Assembly: GCA_927910745.1 (NCBI GenBank)
Contig: CAKMNX010000025.1
Span: 11,305-75,304, forward strand
From: an uncultured Candidatus Saccharibacteria bacterium
GTDB lineage: Bacteria; Patescibacteriota; Saccharimonadia; Saccharimonadales; Saccharimonadaceae
Length of the DNA stretch: 64,000 nt
Direction: 5' to 3'
Of the stretch, positions 44,559-53,578 are shown in pieces (the stretch's first letter is position 1; each line of letters opens with the position of its first letter). A program made the translations under genes and the position numbers. Under the pieces are notes generated by a model that was not told where the DNA came from, searched no databases, and saw only the letters and a list, made by a program, of their open reading frames with translations.

Positions 44559-45535
44559 GCCGCCGCAAAGATACTGCTCGTGCTCTGATGCAGCAAAAGC
44601 GCCGCCGTCGCCAGTGGCTGACGTTTGTCCGGATGTGCCACTACGGCGTTAATAACTTTAGCCGCAACGCGTGGCTGACTGTTGCTGCGACGCTTGTGAT
44701 GACAATTACACTGCTGATCGTCTTTACCACCTTTGTTGCTCAGCGTTCGCTGGCTGATACCGCTCAGGCTATCAACAAGGATATCGACCGCTCGATCTAC
44801 CTCCGCCCTGATGTCTCGGAGGAGCGCGCTCAGCCAGTACTAGTAAGTTTGCGCCGCCTCAGCAACGTCGAGTCAGTACGCTTTATCAGCACTGAGGAAG
44901 CCAAGGAGCAGTTTGCCAAGGCCAACAAGGACGATGAGGCTAAACTGAACGCCCTTAAGGAGGCGACGAATTCACTGCCCGCGACGATCCGTATCACCCT
45001 GCATGACAACAACGATACATCGCAGTTGATAGACTTCGTCAATACGAATTCTGCGCTCAAACCACTGATTAGCGCCACCCAAACACCGACCTTTATGAGC
45101 CAGCGGCGCAACGGTACGACGCGCATTGCAGAGTGGACGCATATGTCGCAAAAGGCTGGGGTAGCGGCCAGCGTGCTCTTTATTGCTATCTCGTTCTTGA
45201 TTATCTTCAATACCATCCGTATGGCAATCTTCAACCGGCGCGATGAAATCGAGATGATGAAGTTGATTGGTGCCGACCGTGGCTTTATTCGTGGGCCGTT
45301 TTTGGTGGAGGCAGTGGTATACGGGGTGATTGCTGCAGTGATCGCGACTACTCTGGGTATCATCACGCTCTTCCTTTCGGGCGACTCGCTCAAGAAGTGG
45401 GGGGTCGCTCTCCAGCCTACAATTAATATGGCAGCATCCTACTGGTGGCTTATTGCTCTGGCAATGATGGCACTGGGCGCGTGCATTGGCGTCATCTCAT
45501 CGCTAGTAGCCACCCGCCGTTACCTAAAGATTTAG
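44555..45535 (+). CDS. ftsX: Cell division permease FtsX
   Basis: 326 aa. Basic cytoplasmic N-terminus, first helix at ~50-70 (WLTVAATLVMTITLLIVFTTF), outside domain to ~195, then three C-terminal helices ending VATRRYLKI, the standard FtsX arrangement. NRRDEIEMMKLIGADRGFIRGPF is the conserved cytoplasmic loop contacting FtsE. ATGA overlap with ftsE gives coupled translation. The next gene encodes the probable hydrolase partner. Confidence 0.95.
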   Translation: MSRRKDTARALMQQKRRRRQWLTFVRMCHYGVNNFSRNAWLTVAATLVMTITLLIVFTTFVAQRSLADTAQAINKDIDRSIYLRPDVSEERAQPVLVSLRRLSNVESVRFISTEEAKEQFAKANKDDEAKLNALKEATNSLPATIRITLHDNNDTSQLIDFVNTNSALKPLISATQTPTFMSQRRNGTTRIAEWTHMSQKAGVAASVLFIAISFLIIFNTIRMAIFNRRDEIEMMKLIGADRGFIRGPFLVEAVVYGVIAAVIATTLGIITLFLSGDSLKKWGVALQPTINMAASYWWLIALAMMALGACIGVISSLVATRRYLKI

Positions 45536-45559
45536 CATTGATACAAAGGAGGCCCTGTG

Positions 45560-45588
45560 TTGACAAAGCACACACCGCTTGTTACCAT
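45560..45588 (+). promoter_or_regulatory. Promoter of the CHAP hydrolase gene
   Basis: TTGACA (45560-45565), 17-bp spacer, TACCAT (45583-45588), then 7 nt to the ATG at 45596; a leaderless unit separate from ftsEX. Confidence 0.7.
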
Positions 45589-45595
45589 AAGAAAT

Positions 45596-46849
45596 ATGAA
45601 ACAATCCACCACATCTGTTTCGCGTGCCCACACTGCTGTGGCCGCACCTAAGAAAACCAAGGGGCTTGCCACCAAGTCGGTCATTGTGGCAGCTGCCGTA
45701 ATTATGGCACTGAGTACGCCAGTCAGTACCTACCTTGGTGTTACCACCGGGACCGCCTCGGCTGTGTCGCAGGAGGAATACCAGCGGCAGATTGATGCGC
45801 TCAACAAAGAGATTGGGCAGTATCAGTCGCAGGCCAAGGAGTTGAACGAGAAGGCAAAGAGCTTGCAAAATGAACTCGAAGTCTTGTCGAAGCAGAAGGC
45901 AATGATCCAAGCGCAGATCGACATCAGTCAGAAGAAGCACGACCAACTGCAAGAGAAGATTACCCAGACCAAGCGTGACATCAAGGCTAACCAAGATGCC
46001 TTGGGTGACACGCTGGCCGATATGTATGTCGACCGCACCATCAGCCCGCTGGAGATGCTGGCCAGCAGCCGGAGCCTTGGCGACTATGTGGTGGAGCAAG
46101 ATCGCCGCGATAGCATCCAGACCACGCTGAGCGAGACGATTACCCGGGTCAATAAGCTCAAAAAGCAGCTAGAAGAGCAAAAGAAGGAAGTTGAGCGTGT
46201 CTTGGCCGATCAAAAGAACGCCCGCGAAGCCCTCGCCGCCAAAGAGCGCGAGCAAGCTGACCTCCTTGCCCGTACCCAAAACGAAGAAGCAAACTACCAA
46301 AAGCTCACCGCCGACCGCGAGAGTGAGAAAGCCCGCGTCCAAAAGGCACAGCAGGATGCTATCCAAGCGGCCATTCGCAACGCTGGTGGCGGTGGCTCGC
46401 TCGGTATTACCTCTGGCGATGGCTCGATGGGTGGTTACCCTTGGGCTGGTGGTTGTACCGTCGATGCTAATGCGTTGTCGCACGGTGGCGCGTCCGGTGG
46501 CGGTGAGGACCCACTGGGCTATGGCTGCCGCCAGTGTGTGAGCTACACCGCCTGGAAGACCTACCAAAAGACTGGCTACGCGCCACGCTACTGGGGCAAC
46601 GCCAACATGTGGCCAAATGCTGCTCGCAACGCTGGTTTCTCGACGGGCCGCACTCCACGAGCCAACGCCCTTGGCGTCATCTCGGCAGGGCAGTATGGAC
46701 ACATCGTCTATATCGAAGGCTACGACGCTGGCAGCAACACTGTCCGCATTAGCCAGTTCAATTACTTCAATGCCGGCGGCCCTGGCTGGGGTCACTACAG
46801 CGAAATGACGGTGCCTGCTAGTACGTACGATACGTATATTTATCTGTAG
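45596..46849 (+). CDS. Secreted coiled-coil CHAP peptidoglycan hydrolase (PcsB-like)
   Basis: 417 aa. Signal peptide (VIVAAAVIMALSTPV), a long coiled coil (~50-265) and a C-terminal CHAP domain with catalytic Cys in YGCRQCVSYTAWK and His in GQYGHIVYIEGYD. The layout equals that of PcsB and CwlO-like enzymes whose coiled coil docks to the outside loop of FtsX, and the gene follows ftsEX. It should therefore cut peptidoglycan at the division site. The start at 45596 is set by a full promoter; an upstream GTG frame would overlap the -35 box. Confidence 0.92.
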   Translation: MKQSTTSVSRAHTAVAAPKKTKGLATKSVIVAAAVIMALSTPVSTYLGVTTGTASAVSQEEYQRQIDALNKEIGQYQSQAKELNEKAKSLQNELEVLSKQKAMIQAQIDISQKKHDQLQEKITQTKRDIKANQDALGDTLADMYVDRTISPLEMLASSRSLGDYVVEQDRRDSIQTTLSETITRVNKLKKQLEEQKKEVERVLADQKNAREALAAKEREQADLLARTQNEEANYQKLTADRESEKARVQKAQQDAIQAAIRNAGGGGSLGITSGDGSMGGYPWAGGCTVDANALSHGGASGGGEDPLGYGCRQCVSYTAWKTYQKTGYAPRYWGNANMWPNAARNAGFSTGRTPRANALGVISAGQYGHIVYIEGYDAGSNTVRISQFNYFNAGGPGWGHYSEMTVPASTYDTYIYL

Positions 46850-46867
46850 AAGAGAGCACATAGCGCA

Positions 46868-46899
46868 AACGACCACCCAAGTAACGGTGGTCGTTTTTT
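46868..46899 (+). terminator. Terminator of the CHAP gene
   Basis: AACGACCACC / GGTGGTCGTT with an 8-nt loop; the 3' arm leads into T6. Confidence 0.9.
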
Positions 46900-46920
46900 G
46901 GTGGGTGGAACTCTTGGGAC

Positions 46921-47631
46921 CTACGCTGCAGATAGGGTAGGCTGGTGTGGGGTGTCGGCCTGGGTAATGGCTATATCAGTGGTAGTGCTTGTCTCAGGCG
47001 GGCCAACCCGGTACCCATACTGGTTATACTCTGTGCCAATTGGATCATCGCTCTCGCAGCGCCGGAGGGGTTTAATATCAGTGGGCAGCTGGGCGATGTA
47101 GCTGTTGCTAAAGGCGGCGCGTGCATCGGCCTGGGCCATATGGGCCAGTAGGGCAAAGAGCTCTTTGACGTTGCTGACTGCTTCGCTTGTGCTGGGTGGC
47201 TTCTCACCGCCGTAGGTAAAGCCATGCTGCTCCTGTGCCAAGAGGTCTTGATCAAAACCGTGGCTGCAATCGCGGCAGTCTAGACAGCGCTCATAGAAAT
47301 AATGCACCGAGTAGGTAATCTCACTATGTGTGATGGTGATGGGCGGCTGGTCACCACGGGCGCTATTTCTCATCCCGGCAATGATGCGTGTGAGGCTGTC
47401 GATGACACCGTGGAGGATTTGCTCGCGCTGGTGGCGTTCGCGGTCGATAGTACGCATGGCATCGAGCCCCTCGCTGCTTTTGTATGGGGTAGTAGATTCG
47501 CGCACAAGCGCAAGATGCCCAACCTGGCAAGCCTTGGAGGCAGACTCAACGAACAATGGTGAGCTACACTCAACAGTGGATGGTAACAGGTAAACAGGCG
47601 CAGCTTCTGCGCTGACAACGGCAAGAGACAT
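46921..47631 (-). CDS. Hypothetical protein (236 aa)
   Basis: Unknown, soluble, no membrane segment. A Cys cluster ERCLDCRDCSHGFD in the middle could bind a metal. Helical region after it (SNVKELFALLAHMAQADARA) and a Thr-rich end. Convergent with the CHAP gene; divergent from ctp. No SD is obvious and the start is the first in-frame ATG. Confidence 0.55.
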   Translation of the reverse strand: MSLAVVSAEAAPVYLLPSTVECSSPLFVESASKACQVGHLALVRESTTPYKSSEGLDAMRTIDRERHQREQILHGVIDSLTRIIAGMRNSARGDQPPITITHSEITYSVHYFYERCLDCRDCSHGFDQDLLAQEQHGFTYGGEKPPSTSEAVSNVKELFALLAHMAQADARAAFSNSYIAQLPTDIKPLRRCESDDPIGTEYNQYGYRVGPPETSTTTDIAITQADTPHQPTLSAA

Positions 47632-47748
47632 CAGATAACCTCACTCGTTTTGATTAAAGAATGGTAATTGTCTATTATACGAGGATGAGGCAAAAATGCA
47701 AGCCTCGGTGTGCTATTCACATTCTTTTGCCACACCGCCCGAGCGTAG

Positions 47749-47754
47749 TATAAT
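47749..47754 (+). promoter_or_regulatory. -10 box of the Ctp gene
   Basis: TATAAT ends 8 nt before the ATG at 47763; no SD. Confidence 0.6.
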
Positions 47755-47762
47755 ACCATAGT

Positions 47763-48995
47763 ATGGTACAGAGTGACACGGCGAGCGCGAGCCGCTCGAA
47801 ATATGACTATGATGAACCAAAAAAGCTGACTATCTCGCAGCTAACGGCTTTGCTCATGGCGGTGCTGCTACTGGGGGCTGGCTTTGTGGCAGGGATGTAC
47901 GCCGACAAGCTCTATGCGGCGATTGCGCCAGTCTTTGGCCTCAAGGTGTCAGCCGATAGCATTGACTTGAGCAGCGTGCAGCAGACCTATCGCAAACTCA
48001 AAGCAGAATATGATGGTAAACTGGACGATACGAAGCTGATCGATGGCGCTAATCGTGGCCTAGCTGCAGCTACTGGTGATCCCTACACTACCTACATGGA
48101 CAAGCAAGAGACCGAGCAGTTCGACCGCAGCCTCAATGGCGAGGTGAGCGGTATTGGCGTGGAGATTGCATCACGGGGTAACCATGCCACAGTAGTGCGC
48201 GTCATCGAAGACTCACCAGCGGCCAAAGCAGGCCTGCGGGCTGGCGATATCTTCCGCAGTATTAATGGCCAATCGGTGGAAGGGCAGAACTCTGAGGTAG
48301 TGGCCAGCAAAGTGCGGGGCGAGGCTGGTACAACCGTCAAGCTCGTGATGCAGCGCGAGGAATCGACCGAAGAATACACTATTGTCCGGGCCAAGGTGAG
48401 TGACGCCAGTGTGCGTAGCCAGATTCGCGACGGTGTGGGTATCCTCACTATTACCCGATTTGATGACCAAACTGGCCGACTTGCGCGCCAAGCGGCAGAG
48501 CAGTTCGTCCAGCAGGGGGTGCGGGCTGTGGTGCTCGACCTACGCGACAACGGTGGCGGCTATGTAACGGCTGCTCGCGAGGTCGCAAGCCTGTGGCTTG
48601 AGAACAAAGTCGTCGTAGTGGAGAAGTCTGGCGACGTTGTGCGAGACACGGTGCACAGTAGTGGCCAAGCACTGCTCAAGGGGATCAAGACAACTGTCCT
48701 CGTCAATGGCAATAGCGCCAGTGCTAGCGAGATCGTAGCGGGGGCATTGCACGACCACAAAGCAGCGACATTACTCGGCGAAAAGACCTTTGGTAAGGGC
48801 ACGGTGCAGCAGCTATTTGACCTACCTGACGGCCGTAAACTCAAGATCACCGTGGCGCGCTGGTATACGCCCAATGGCCGCAATATCTCGCAGGGCGGCA
48901 TTGCGCCAGATACTGAGGTTAAAATGAGCACCGATGATCGCAACGCTGGCCGCGACCCACAGCTCGATAGCGCACTACAAAAGTTTGCAGAGTAG
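47763..48995 (+). CDS. C-terminal processing protease (S41)
   Basis: 410 aa. One N-terminal helix (~25-48) anchors it; a PDZ domain (GIGVEIASRG... to INGQSV) and the S41 core follow with VLDLRDNGGGYVTAA, the Ser in NGNSASASEIVAG and the Lys in GEKTFGKGTVQ, which form the Ser-Lys dyad. Ctp/CtpA proteases trim C-termini of secreted proteins, often of peptidoglycan hydrolases, fitting the nearby CHAP enzyme. Leaderless start predicted. Confidence 0.94.
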   Translation: MVQSDTASASRSKYDYDEPKKLTISQLTALLMAVLLLGAGFVAGMYADKLYAAIAPVFGLKVSADSIDLSSVQQTYRKLKAEYDGKLDDTKLIDGANRGLAAATGDPYTTYMDKQETEQFDRSLNGEVSGIGVEIASRGNHATVVRVIEDSPAAKAGLRAGDIFRSINGQSVEGQNSEVVASKVRGEAGTTVKLVMQREESTEEYTIVRAKVSDASVRSQIRDGVGILTITRFDDQTGRLARQAAEQFVQQGVRAVVLDLRDNGGGYVTAAREVASLWLENKVVVVEKSGDVVRDTVHSSGQALLKGIKTTVLVNGNSASASEIVAGALHDHKAATLLGEKTFGKGTVQQLFDLPDGRKLKITVARWYTPNGRNISQGGIAPDTEVKMSTDDRNAGRDPQLDSALQKFAE

Positions 48996-49060
48996 ACATA
49001 TATCCAACAAAATGCAAACAATTGTTCGCCAAAAGTATTGTATTTGCCTCGTATCTACGC

Positions 49061-49066
49061 TACCAT
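49061..49066 (+). promoter_or_regulatory. -10 box of the response regulator
   Basis: TACCAT, 8 nt before the ATG at 49075. Confidence 0.4.
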
Positions 49067-49074
49067 AAAGGCAT

Positions 49075-49461
49075 ATGGACAGACGAAAGAAAATTCTCTT
49101 GGTAGAAGACGACACCGCGTTGCTGGCAGTGTATCGCTCGCGGCTCGAGCTGGAGGGCTTTGCGGTGAGCGAAGTGCACAATGGCGAAGATGCGCTCTCG
49201 GCGGTGGTCGATGTTCGGCCAGATCTCATCTTGCTCGATGTAATGATCCCCAAGATCAGCGGCTTCGACGTGCTCGATATCCTGCGCAATACCCCAGACA
49301 CTACCAACGTCCGCGTTATCATGCTGACAGCACTGAGTCAGCCCAAGGACAAAGAGCGGGCCAAGCAGCTGGGAGTGGATGACTACCTCGTCAAGTCGCA
49401 AGTGATGATTGGCGACGTAGTAGCCCGCATTAAGTACCATCTGGGCATGAGCCAAGAATAA
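49075..49461 (+). CDS. Single-domain response regulator
   Basis: 128 aa, receiver domain only. Acidic pair in LLVEDDTALL, phospho-acceptor Asp in LILLDVMIPKISG, switch Thr in IMLTALSQPKD and Lys in DDYLVKSQ. No output domain, so it must act through protein contacts, as CheY and SpoOF do. No kinase is adjacent; the soluble kinase at 57.4 kb is a candidate partner but has its own regulator. Confidence 0.93.
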   Translation: MDRRKKILLVEDDTALLAVYRSRLELEGFAVSEVHNGEDALSAVVDVRPDLILLDVMIPKISGFDVLDILRNTPDTTNVRVIMLTALSQPKDKERAKQLGVDDYLVKSQVMIGDVVARIKYHLGMSQE

Positions 49462-49540
49462 CAGAGGTCAGAACGTTAGAGAATACAGTGTGTGGCTGGT
49501 CTACGCTCTTGGGTAATTTTTTCTCAGCATTATTTCGTGG

Positions 49541-49546
49541 TATGAT
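49541..49546 (+). promoter_or_regulatory. -10 box of the 180-aa gene
   Basis: TATGAT ends 6 nt before the ATG at 49553; no SD. Confidence 0.45.
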
Positions 49547-49552
49547 AAAAAG

Positions 49553-50095
49553 ATGACGGAAAAATATTCGGCATCACTCCCACCACGACAGCCCGAGCAC
49601 CTCTTGACGCAGCCAATTACAACGGACGGCACGCCAAAAGAGCGTACAACTCATCCCGATACATACATCATTCCCAAGCACGAAAATGTACCGCAGTATT
49701 TATGGAATGTACTGCGCAGCAGCGGTCAGCTCGACGAAAGGTGGATTGATAGAGAGATTATCGACAAGGATGGCACGGTGCTAGTGCGGATGACCAAGCT
49801 AGTCAACCGAAGCAACATCCATCGACTTGAGAAATGTGTGCCGCTCGCGGTGCTGCAGGAGCAGAACCTCGATTTCACCAATGCATACCTGCAAAGAGCC
49901 TATGGCGTGATGGTGAAGGATGGCAGGCTGCAGCCCGTTGCTGATACCACTCATGCGACTACCAGTAGCCAAGAGCAACAAACAGAGATACTGCCAGCTC
50001 AAGGTGCTGATACACCAGACGCACCTCGAGTGGGGATAGCGCTCGCCGATAGTCGGGGAGTGTGGCAGCAAAGCGAGCGACGGAGAGGTGGATAA
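49553..50095 (+). CDS. Hypothetical protein (180 aa)
   Basis: Not recognised. Soluble, Thr/Pro-rich start, a central region VPQYLWNVLRSSGQLDERW that looks folded, and a low-complexity Gln/Thr-rich end. Convergent with the next gene. Leaderless start predicted. Confidence 0.55.
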   Translation: MTEKYSASLPPRQPEHLLTQPITTDGTPKERTTHPDTYIIPKHENVPQYLWNVLRSSGQLDERWIDREIIDKDGTVLVRMTKLVNRSNIHRLEKCVPLAVLQEQNLDFTNAYLQRAYGVMVKDGRLQPVADTTHATTSSQEQQTEILPAQGADTPDAPRVGIALADSRGVWQQSERRRGG

Positions 50096-50216
50096 TAGCC
50101 TACTGGTGCGGCGAGCGACTAAACGATAAAGAGGTAGACACGTCAGACGGGAGCAATATAAGTCACTCTCAAATCTTTTGACTATATGATATATGACAGC
50201 AGAGGTAGAGTGAAAG

Positions 50217-50984
50217 TTATTGATCGTAATCTGAGTCGGATCCATACATAGCTTCGAGCTCTGCATATATGGTGTTTTTCTCACGCTCATGCGGTGGTAG
50301 CTCAGGGCGCCGCCAGTGCCGCATCTTGTCTAAGTATTTGTCTGTCATCAGATTTTTGAGTGCAATGGTTGCGAGCTCTGTTTGCCGCTTGATGCGGCGG
50401 ATTGGCTCGCGGAGGGCATGATCATCTATTTTAATACCATACTGCAGTGCTTTGTCGGTAATAGTGATGTGCTCGTGAGCGTTGCGTATGACATCGTCGA
50501 TAACCGTTTCGAGCTCTGGTTCACGAAGCTGGTTGCTCATATCCTTATACCAACGCCAGCCGATGGTACAAGAATCACGGCCTCGAAAATGGTTGGGTGG
50601 CTGTTTGGCAAGCTCGGCTTGTATAGTAGGATCCAGGCGGCCGCAAAGCCAATCAACATTTAACGAGGGCTTTTGGAGTATATAAAAGTCATGTCGCAGC
50701 GTATCTCCTTCATTCAAGTTTTTCTCATCATACGGTATACCAAGCTCGTGGTGCATGTTAAAATTCCATACACCAACGCCGTCAGGAGGGCTCATTGTTT
50801 CTGGCATGTTGCCCTTTTCTATATCGTTGTATAAGAGCTGGTGCGTGCTGGCTAGTGGGAGAATAACAAGCTTACCAGCTATACCGCCTACGTGCACCCG
50901 TATGTAGTCTTTGGCTGACGCTTCTTTACTGTGGCTACTTGCCTCGTCTGCAACAGTCCATTGTTGGTTCCTTTTGTCGTACAT
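50217..50984 (-). CDS. Hypothetical protein (255 aa)
   Basis: Not recognised; soluble with an acidic tail (EAMYGSDSDYDQ). Residues ~165-215 form helices (ALREPIRRIKRQTELATIAL). The ATG at 50984 is chosen because minus-strand TATAAT (50999-50994) lies 9 nt upstream; a frame from 51017 crosses that box. Convergent with the 180-aa gene, separate from rpmA. Confidence 0.55.
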   Translation of the reverse strand: MYDKRNQQWTVADEASSHSKEASAKDYIRVHVGGIAGKLVILPLASTHQLLYNDIEKGNMPETMSPPDGVGVWNFNMHHELGIPYDEKNLNEGDTLRHDFYILQKPSLNVDWLCGRLDPTIQAELAKQPPNHFRGRDSCTIGWRWYKDMSNQLREPELETVIDDVIRNAHEHITITDKALQYGIKIDDHALREPIRRIKRQTELATIALKNLMTDKYLDKMRHWRRPELPPHEREKNTIYAELEAMYGSDSDYDQ

Positions 50985-51065
50985 AATACAGTGATTATAG
51001 GGTAATGTATGACGCATTACAAGTAGCTTGTGTAATATAGTATGAGTGACCGAGCAATAGCAAGA

Positions 51066-51099
51066 AAAGAACCGCTCCTTTATGATGAGAGCGGCTTTT
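51066..51099 (-). terminator. Terminator of rpmA
   Basis: On the minus strand CCGCTC / GAGCGG followed by TTCTTTTCTTG. Confidence 0.75.
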
Positions 51100-51122
51100 C
51101 GCTTGTATTTGCGTTATAACAC

Positions 51123-51401
51123 TTACGCTGCGCTAACACACACCTGGGTGCGTGGCTGGGTCTTGCCAGTGAAGGTAGACTTCTTGACTTTCTTGAAGCT
51201 GACAACACCACTGTGAGCGGCGTGGATGGTGTAGTTGCGGCTCATGTACGTGCCAGGGCCGGCGATCTTTGTAGCGCCTGTCTGGCGAACGAGGACCTCA
51301 CCAGCATTGACCTGCTGGCCACCGAAGCGCTTGACGCCAAGGCGCGCCCCAGCGTTATTGTGGACGTTCTTGCTTGAGCCACCTGCTTTGACTTTTGACA
51401 T
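51123..51401 (-). CDS. rpmA: 50S ribosomal protein L27
   Basis: 92 aa. L27 reaches the peptidyl-transferase centre. The protein starts SKVKAGGSSKNVHNNAGARL and contains GVKRFGGQQVNAGEVLVRQ, the family hallmark; no cleavable N-terminal extension of the Firmicutes type is present. SD AAAGGAG before the ATG. It stands alone, without the usual rplU partner. Confidence 0.96.
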   Translation of the reverse strand: MSKVKAGGSSKNVHNNAGARLGVKRFGGQQVNAGEVLVRQTGATKIAGPGTYMSRNYTIHAAHSGVVSFKKVKKSTFTGKTQPRTQVCVSAA

Positions 51402-51705
51402 ATCACTCCTTTAGCTAATATAAACAATCTATACGATTATACGTGAGGGCGTGGGCGAAGTCAAGCGGTGTGGATTGAATAGCAGCCGTAAGAATGCCGA
51501 CTGTTATAACGCGAGAGAAGAGAGCGGCAAGAGGAGTGCGCAAGCGAGCAAGACATTGAGCTGTAGGCATGACAAAAAGGGGACAAAACATCGACGGTGA
51601 CGCAGATGGGCTGTAGCACTAACTGAGCAGAGTTGGATAGTTGGTACTATGGTGGTATAATTAGCTACACTACAGATACAATAAATGATATGAAAAGGAG
51701 TGATG
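51402..51705. other. Intergenic stretch
   Basis: About 300 nt without a credible gene. TATAAT at about 51655-51660 probably drives the 114-aa gene. Confidence 0.4.
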
Positions 51706-52050
51706 ATGTCGGAACGGTATTATGGAGGAATGGGGCTAAGTGATGAGGGGTCTCCGGTCGGTAGCTTGGATTTGGAAGATAATCTGAGACAGATAGAGAA
51801 GGAGCGACAAGAAGTTAATGGCTCTACTGCAGAGCGGGCAGCAGGACTTTCCTCTGAGCAGCGCACTCAAGCAGCTCAGAATTTGAAAGAGGCTCGAGGA
51901 CATTTTCATCAGGGGCTTGATGCCTTAAACAACCTTATGTACACGTTGCCTCCTGAGCAGCGAGGAGTGCTTCAGCAAAGTGTAATACCTCAATTTGAAG
52001 CAGCTGCCGACAAGCTGCAGGCCACAAATGGTGTAATCACTCTACAATAA
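51706..52050 (+). CDS. Hypothetical helical protein (114 aa)
   Basis: ATG at 51706 five bases after AAAAGGAG; two further start codons lie directly upstream. Highly helical and charged (LEDNLRQIEKERQEV; ARGHFHQGLDALNNL), no membrane segment, unknown family. Bounded by its own promoter and terminator. Confidence 0.6.
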   Translation: MSERYYGGMGLSDEGSPVGSLDLEDNLRQIEKERQEVNGSTAERAAGLSSEQRTQAAQNLKEARGHFHQGLDALNNLMYTLPPEQRGVLQQSVIPQFEAAADKLQATNGVITLQ

Positions 52051-52087
52051 ATAACCATCGATAAGTTCCTCGCCACTAGAGTGATAT

Positions 52088-52126
52088 AAAGAACTCAGCA
52101 TGACATAGCTGAGGTTCTTTGCTTTT
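52088..52126 (+). terminator. Terminator after the 114-aa gene
   Basis: AAAGAACTCAGC / GCTGAGGTTCTTT, 12-bp stem with one bulged G, followed by GCTTTT. Confidence 0.8.
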
Positions 52127-52193
52127 CATAACTGCAATTATACAAGACTAAATACATCCACTGCTGGATGACCAGAATGAGTTTTACTCAATA

Positions 52194-53405
52194 CTATTTC
52201 ATTACTTCCATCACCAGCAACTCCCGCGCTACCACTTGGTTCTCGCGGTAATAACAGAGGTCGGTGGGGCGAACGTGTTGAAGTAGGCGGCGCTGGTAGC
52301 CCAGTCGCTCTAGCTGGGTGATGAGCGGCAGGTGAGTAAACTGCCCGTCGCTGCCACGCCAAGCGGGCACCGCGATGACCAATGGTGTGCCAGGGCACAG
52401 CTGGGGACGAAGATTAGTGAGAAAATGGCTGATGATATGGTTGCATGTGGTACGCACAGCACTGAGCTTAGCAGGGGCAGGTGGGGCAGAGAAGGGCTGA
52501 CCAAGGTATGTCTCGCAGACAATAGCGCTGAGCTGCTGGGCAAGCGGCCACTGATGAGTAGTGGCATCTGCTTGAGTAACGCTATGCACCGCGCCAGGAG
52601 TAGCTTCAGCAGAGCGGTGCTGCAGCCAGGTGAGGTTCTCGCTAGTGTAGCTGACCATCTTGGGGTTCAGGTCACTGCCGCACACATCATAGCCCAGGAG
52701 GAGTGCCTCTTGCAAGACGGTGCCGGTGCCGCAGAATGGATCGAGCAGCACGGGGCGCGGCGCTGAGTGCTCGGTAGTAGGTGAAGGCTGCACCAGTGGC
52801 CCAGCCATATTGACCATCATGCGGGCGAGCTTGGGTGGCAGCATGCCAACAAAGGCATCAGTGCGCGGGCGGGCTTGGTCGCGTGCGGCCAGGGCAGAAA
52901 TGTTTTGCGCGCCAACACTCTCCGCCACAATGACGCGCCCATCCTGAGCTCGCACCACTAGCAGCTCAATGTGGTGGGGTGAGCGGCCAAGCTTGTTGTG
53001 GTGGCTCGTAGCAGTATTGAGCGCTGGAGCGGCATTAGGAATAAGGCGCAGGCTGGTGCCAGTTGCGCGTAATTTTGTCTTGAGAATAAGGCCAGTCTTT
53101 TGCACCTCGCGGGCACTAACAGAGAAGCCATAGGCACTCATGCCTAGCGTAATCTTGTGCGACGCGCCCTGCCACTGTGCGCTATAGTGGCGGACAATCT
53201 GCCGACTCACCGCCAGCCAGTTACCGCGCAGCTCTAACACCACCCGGCCCGCCTTTTGGCTGCCACCCAGGCGCTCAAAGGCGAAAATATCAGAGGTAAT
53301 AGTAGCGGCCTGCGCGCTAAACCAACGCACCGCCGCCCCGCCATACAAACACTCCAGCTCCGCCACCCCAAGGGCCGGCTGCCGGCCAAGAATTGCAATA
53401 TACAT
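52194..53405 (-). CDS. Trm11/TrmG10-like RNA methyltransferase family protein
   Basis: 403 aa. The C-terminal half is a class I SAM methyltransferase of the UPF0020 type: LDPFCGTGTVLQEALLLGYD binds SAM and CGSDLNPKMV follows. The N-terminal half resembles the THUMP-like part of Trm11 tRNA guanosine methyltransferases. The catalytic (D/N)PPY motif is not present; IVCETYLGQPF stands in its place, so activity is uncertain. The ATG at 53405 is set by minus-strand TATACT 6 nt upstream. Confidence 0.75.
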   Translation of the reverse strand: MYIAILGRQPALGVAELECLYGGAAVRWFSAQAATITSDIFAFERLGGSQKAGRVVLELRGNWLAVSRQIVRHYSAQWQGASHKITLGMSAYGFSVSAREVQKTGLILKTKLRATGTSLRLIPNAAPALNTATSHHNKLGRSPHHIELLVVRAQDGRVIVAESVGAQNISALAARDQARPRTDAFVGMLPPKLARMMVNMAGPLVQPSPTTEHSAPRPVLLDPFCGTGTVLQEALLLGYDVCGSDLNPKMVSYTSENLTWLQHRSAEATPGAVHSVTQADATTHQWPLAQQLSAIVCETYLGQPFSAPPAPAKLSAVRTTCNHIISHFLTNLRPQLCPGTPLVIAVPAWRGSDGQFTHLPLITQLERLGYQRRLLQHVRPTDLCYYRENQVVARELLVMEVMK

Positions 53406-53411
53406 ATGCCT

Positions 53412-53417
53412 AGTATA
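53412..53417 (-). promoter_or_regulatory. -10 box of the Trm11-like gene
   Basis: TATACT on the minus strand, 6 nt before the ATG at 53405, no SD. Confidence 0.6.
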
Positions 53418-53578
53418 GCGCAAAAGCGGGTAGAATGGAGGGGCGATAGCACGAACCAGTACGTTAATATGGGTAGTCGACCACTCCCAAGCTTATATAG
53501 CGTGCTTTCATATGCAGTTTGATATAAAGCGCTAGAAACGGTTCGCCTCGCTGCCTCGTGGTATAATATACCGTAGCT

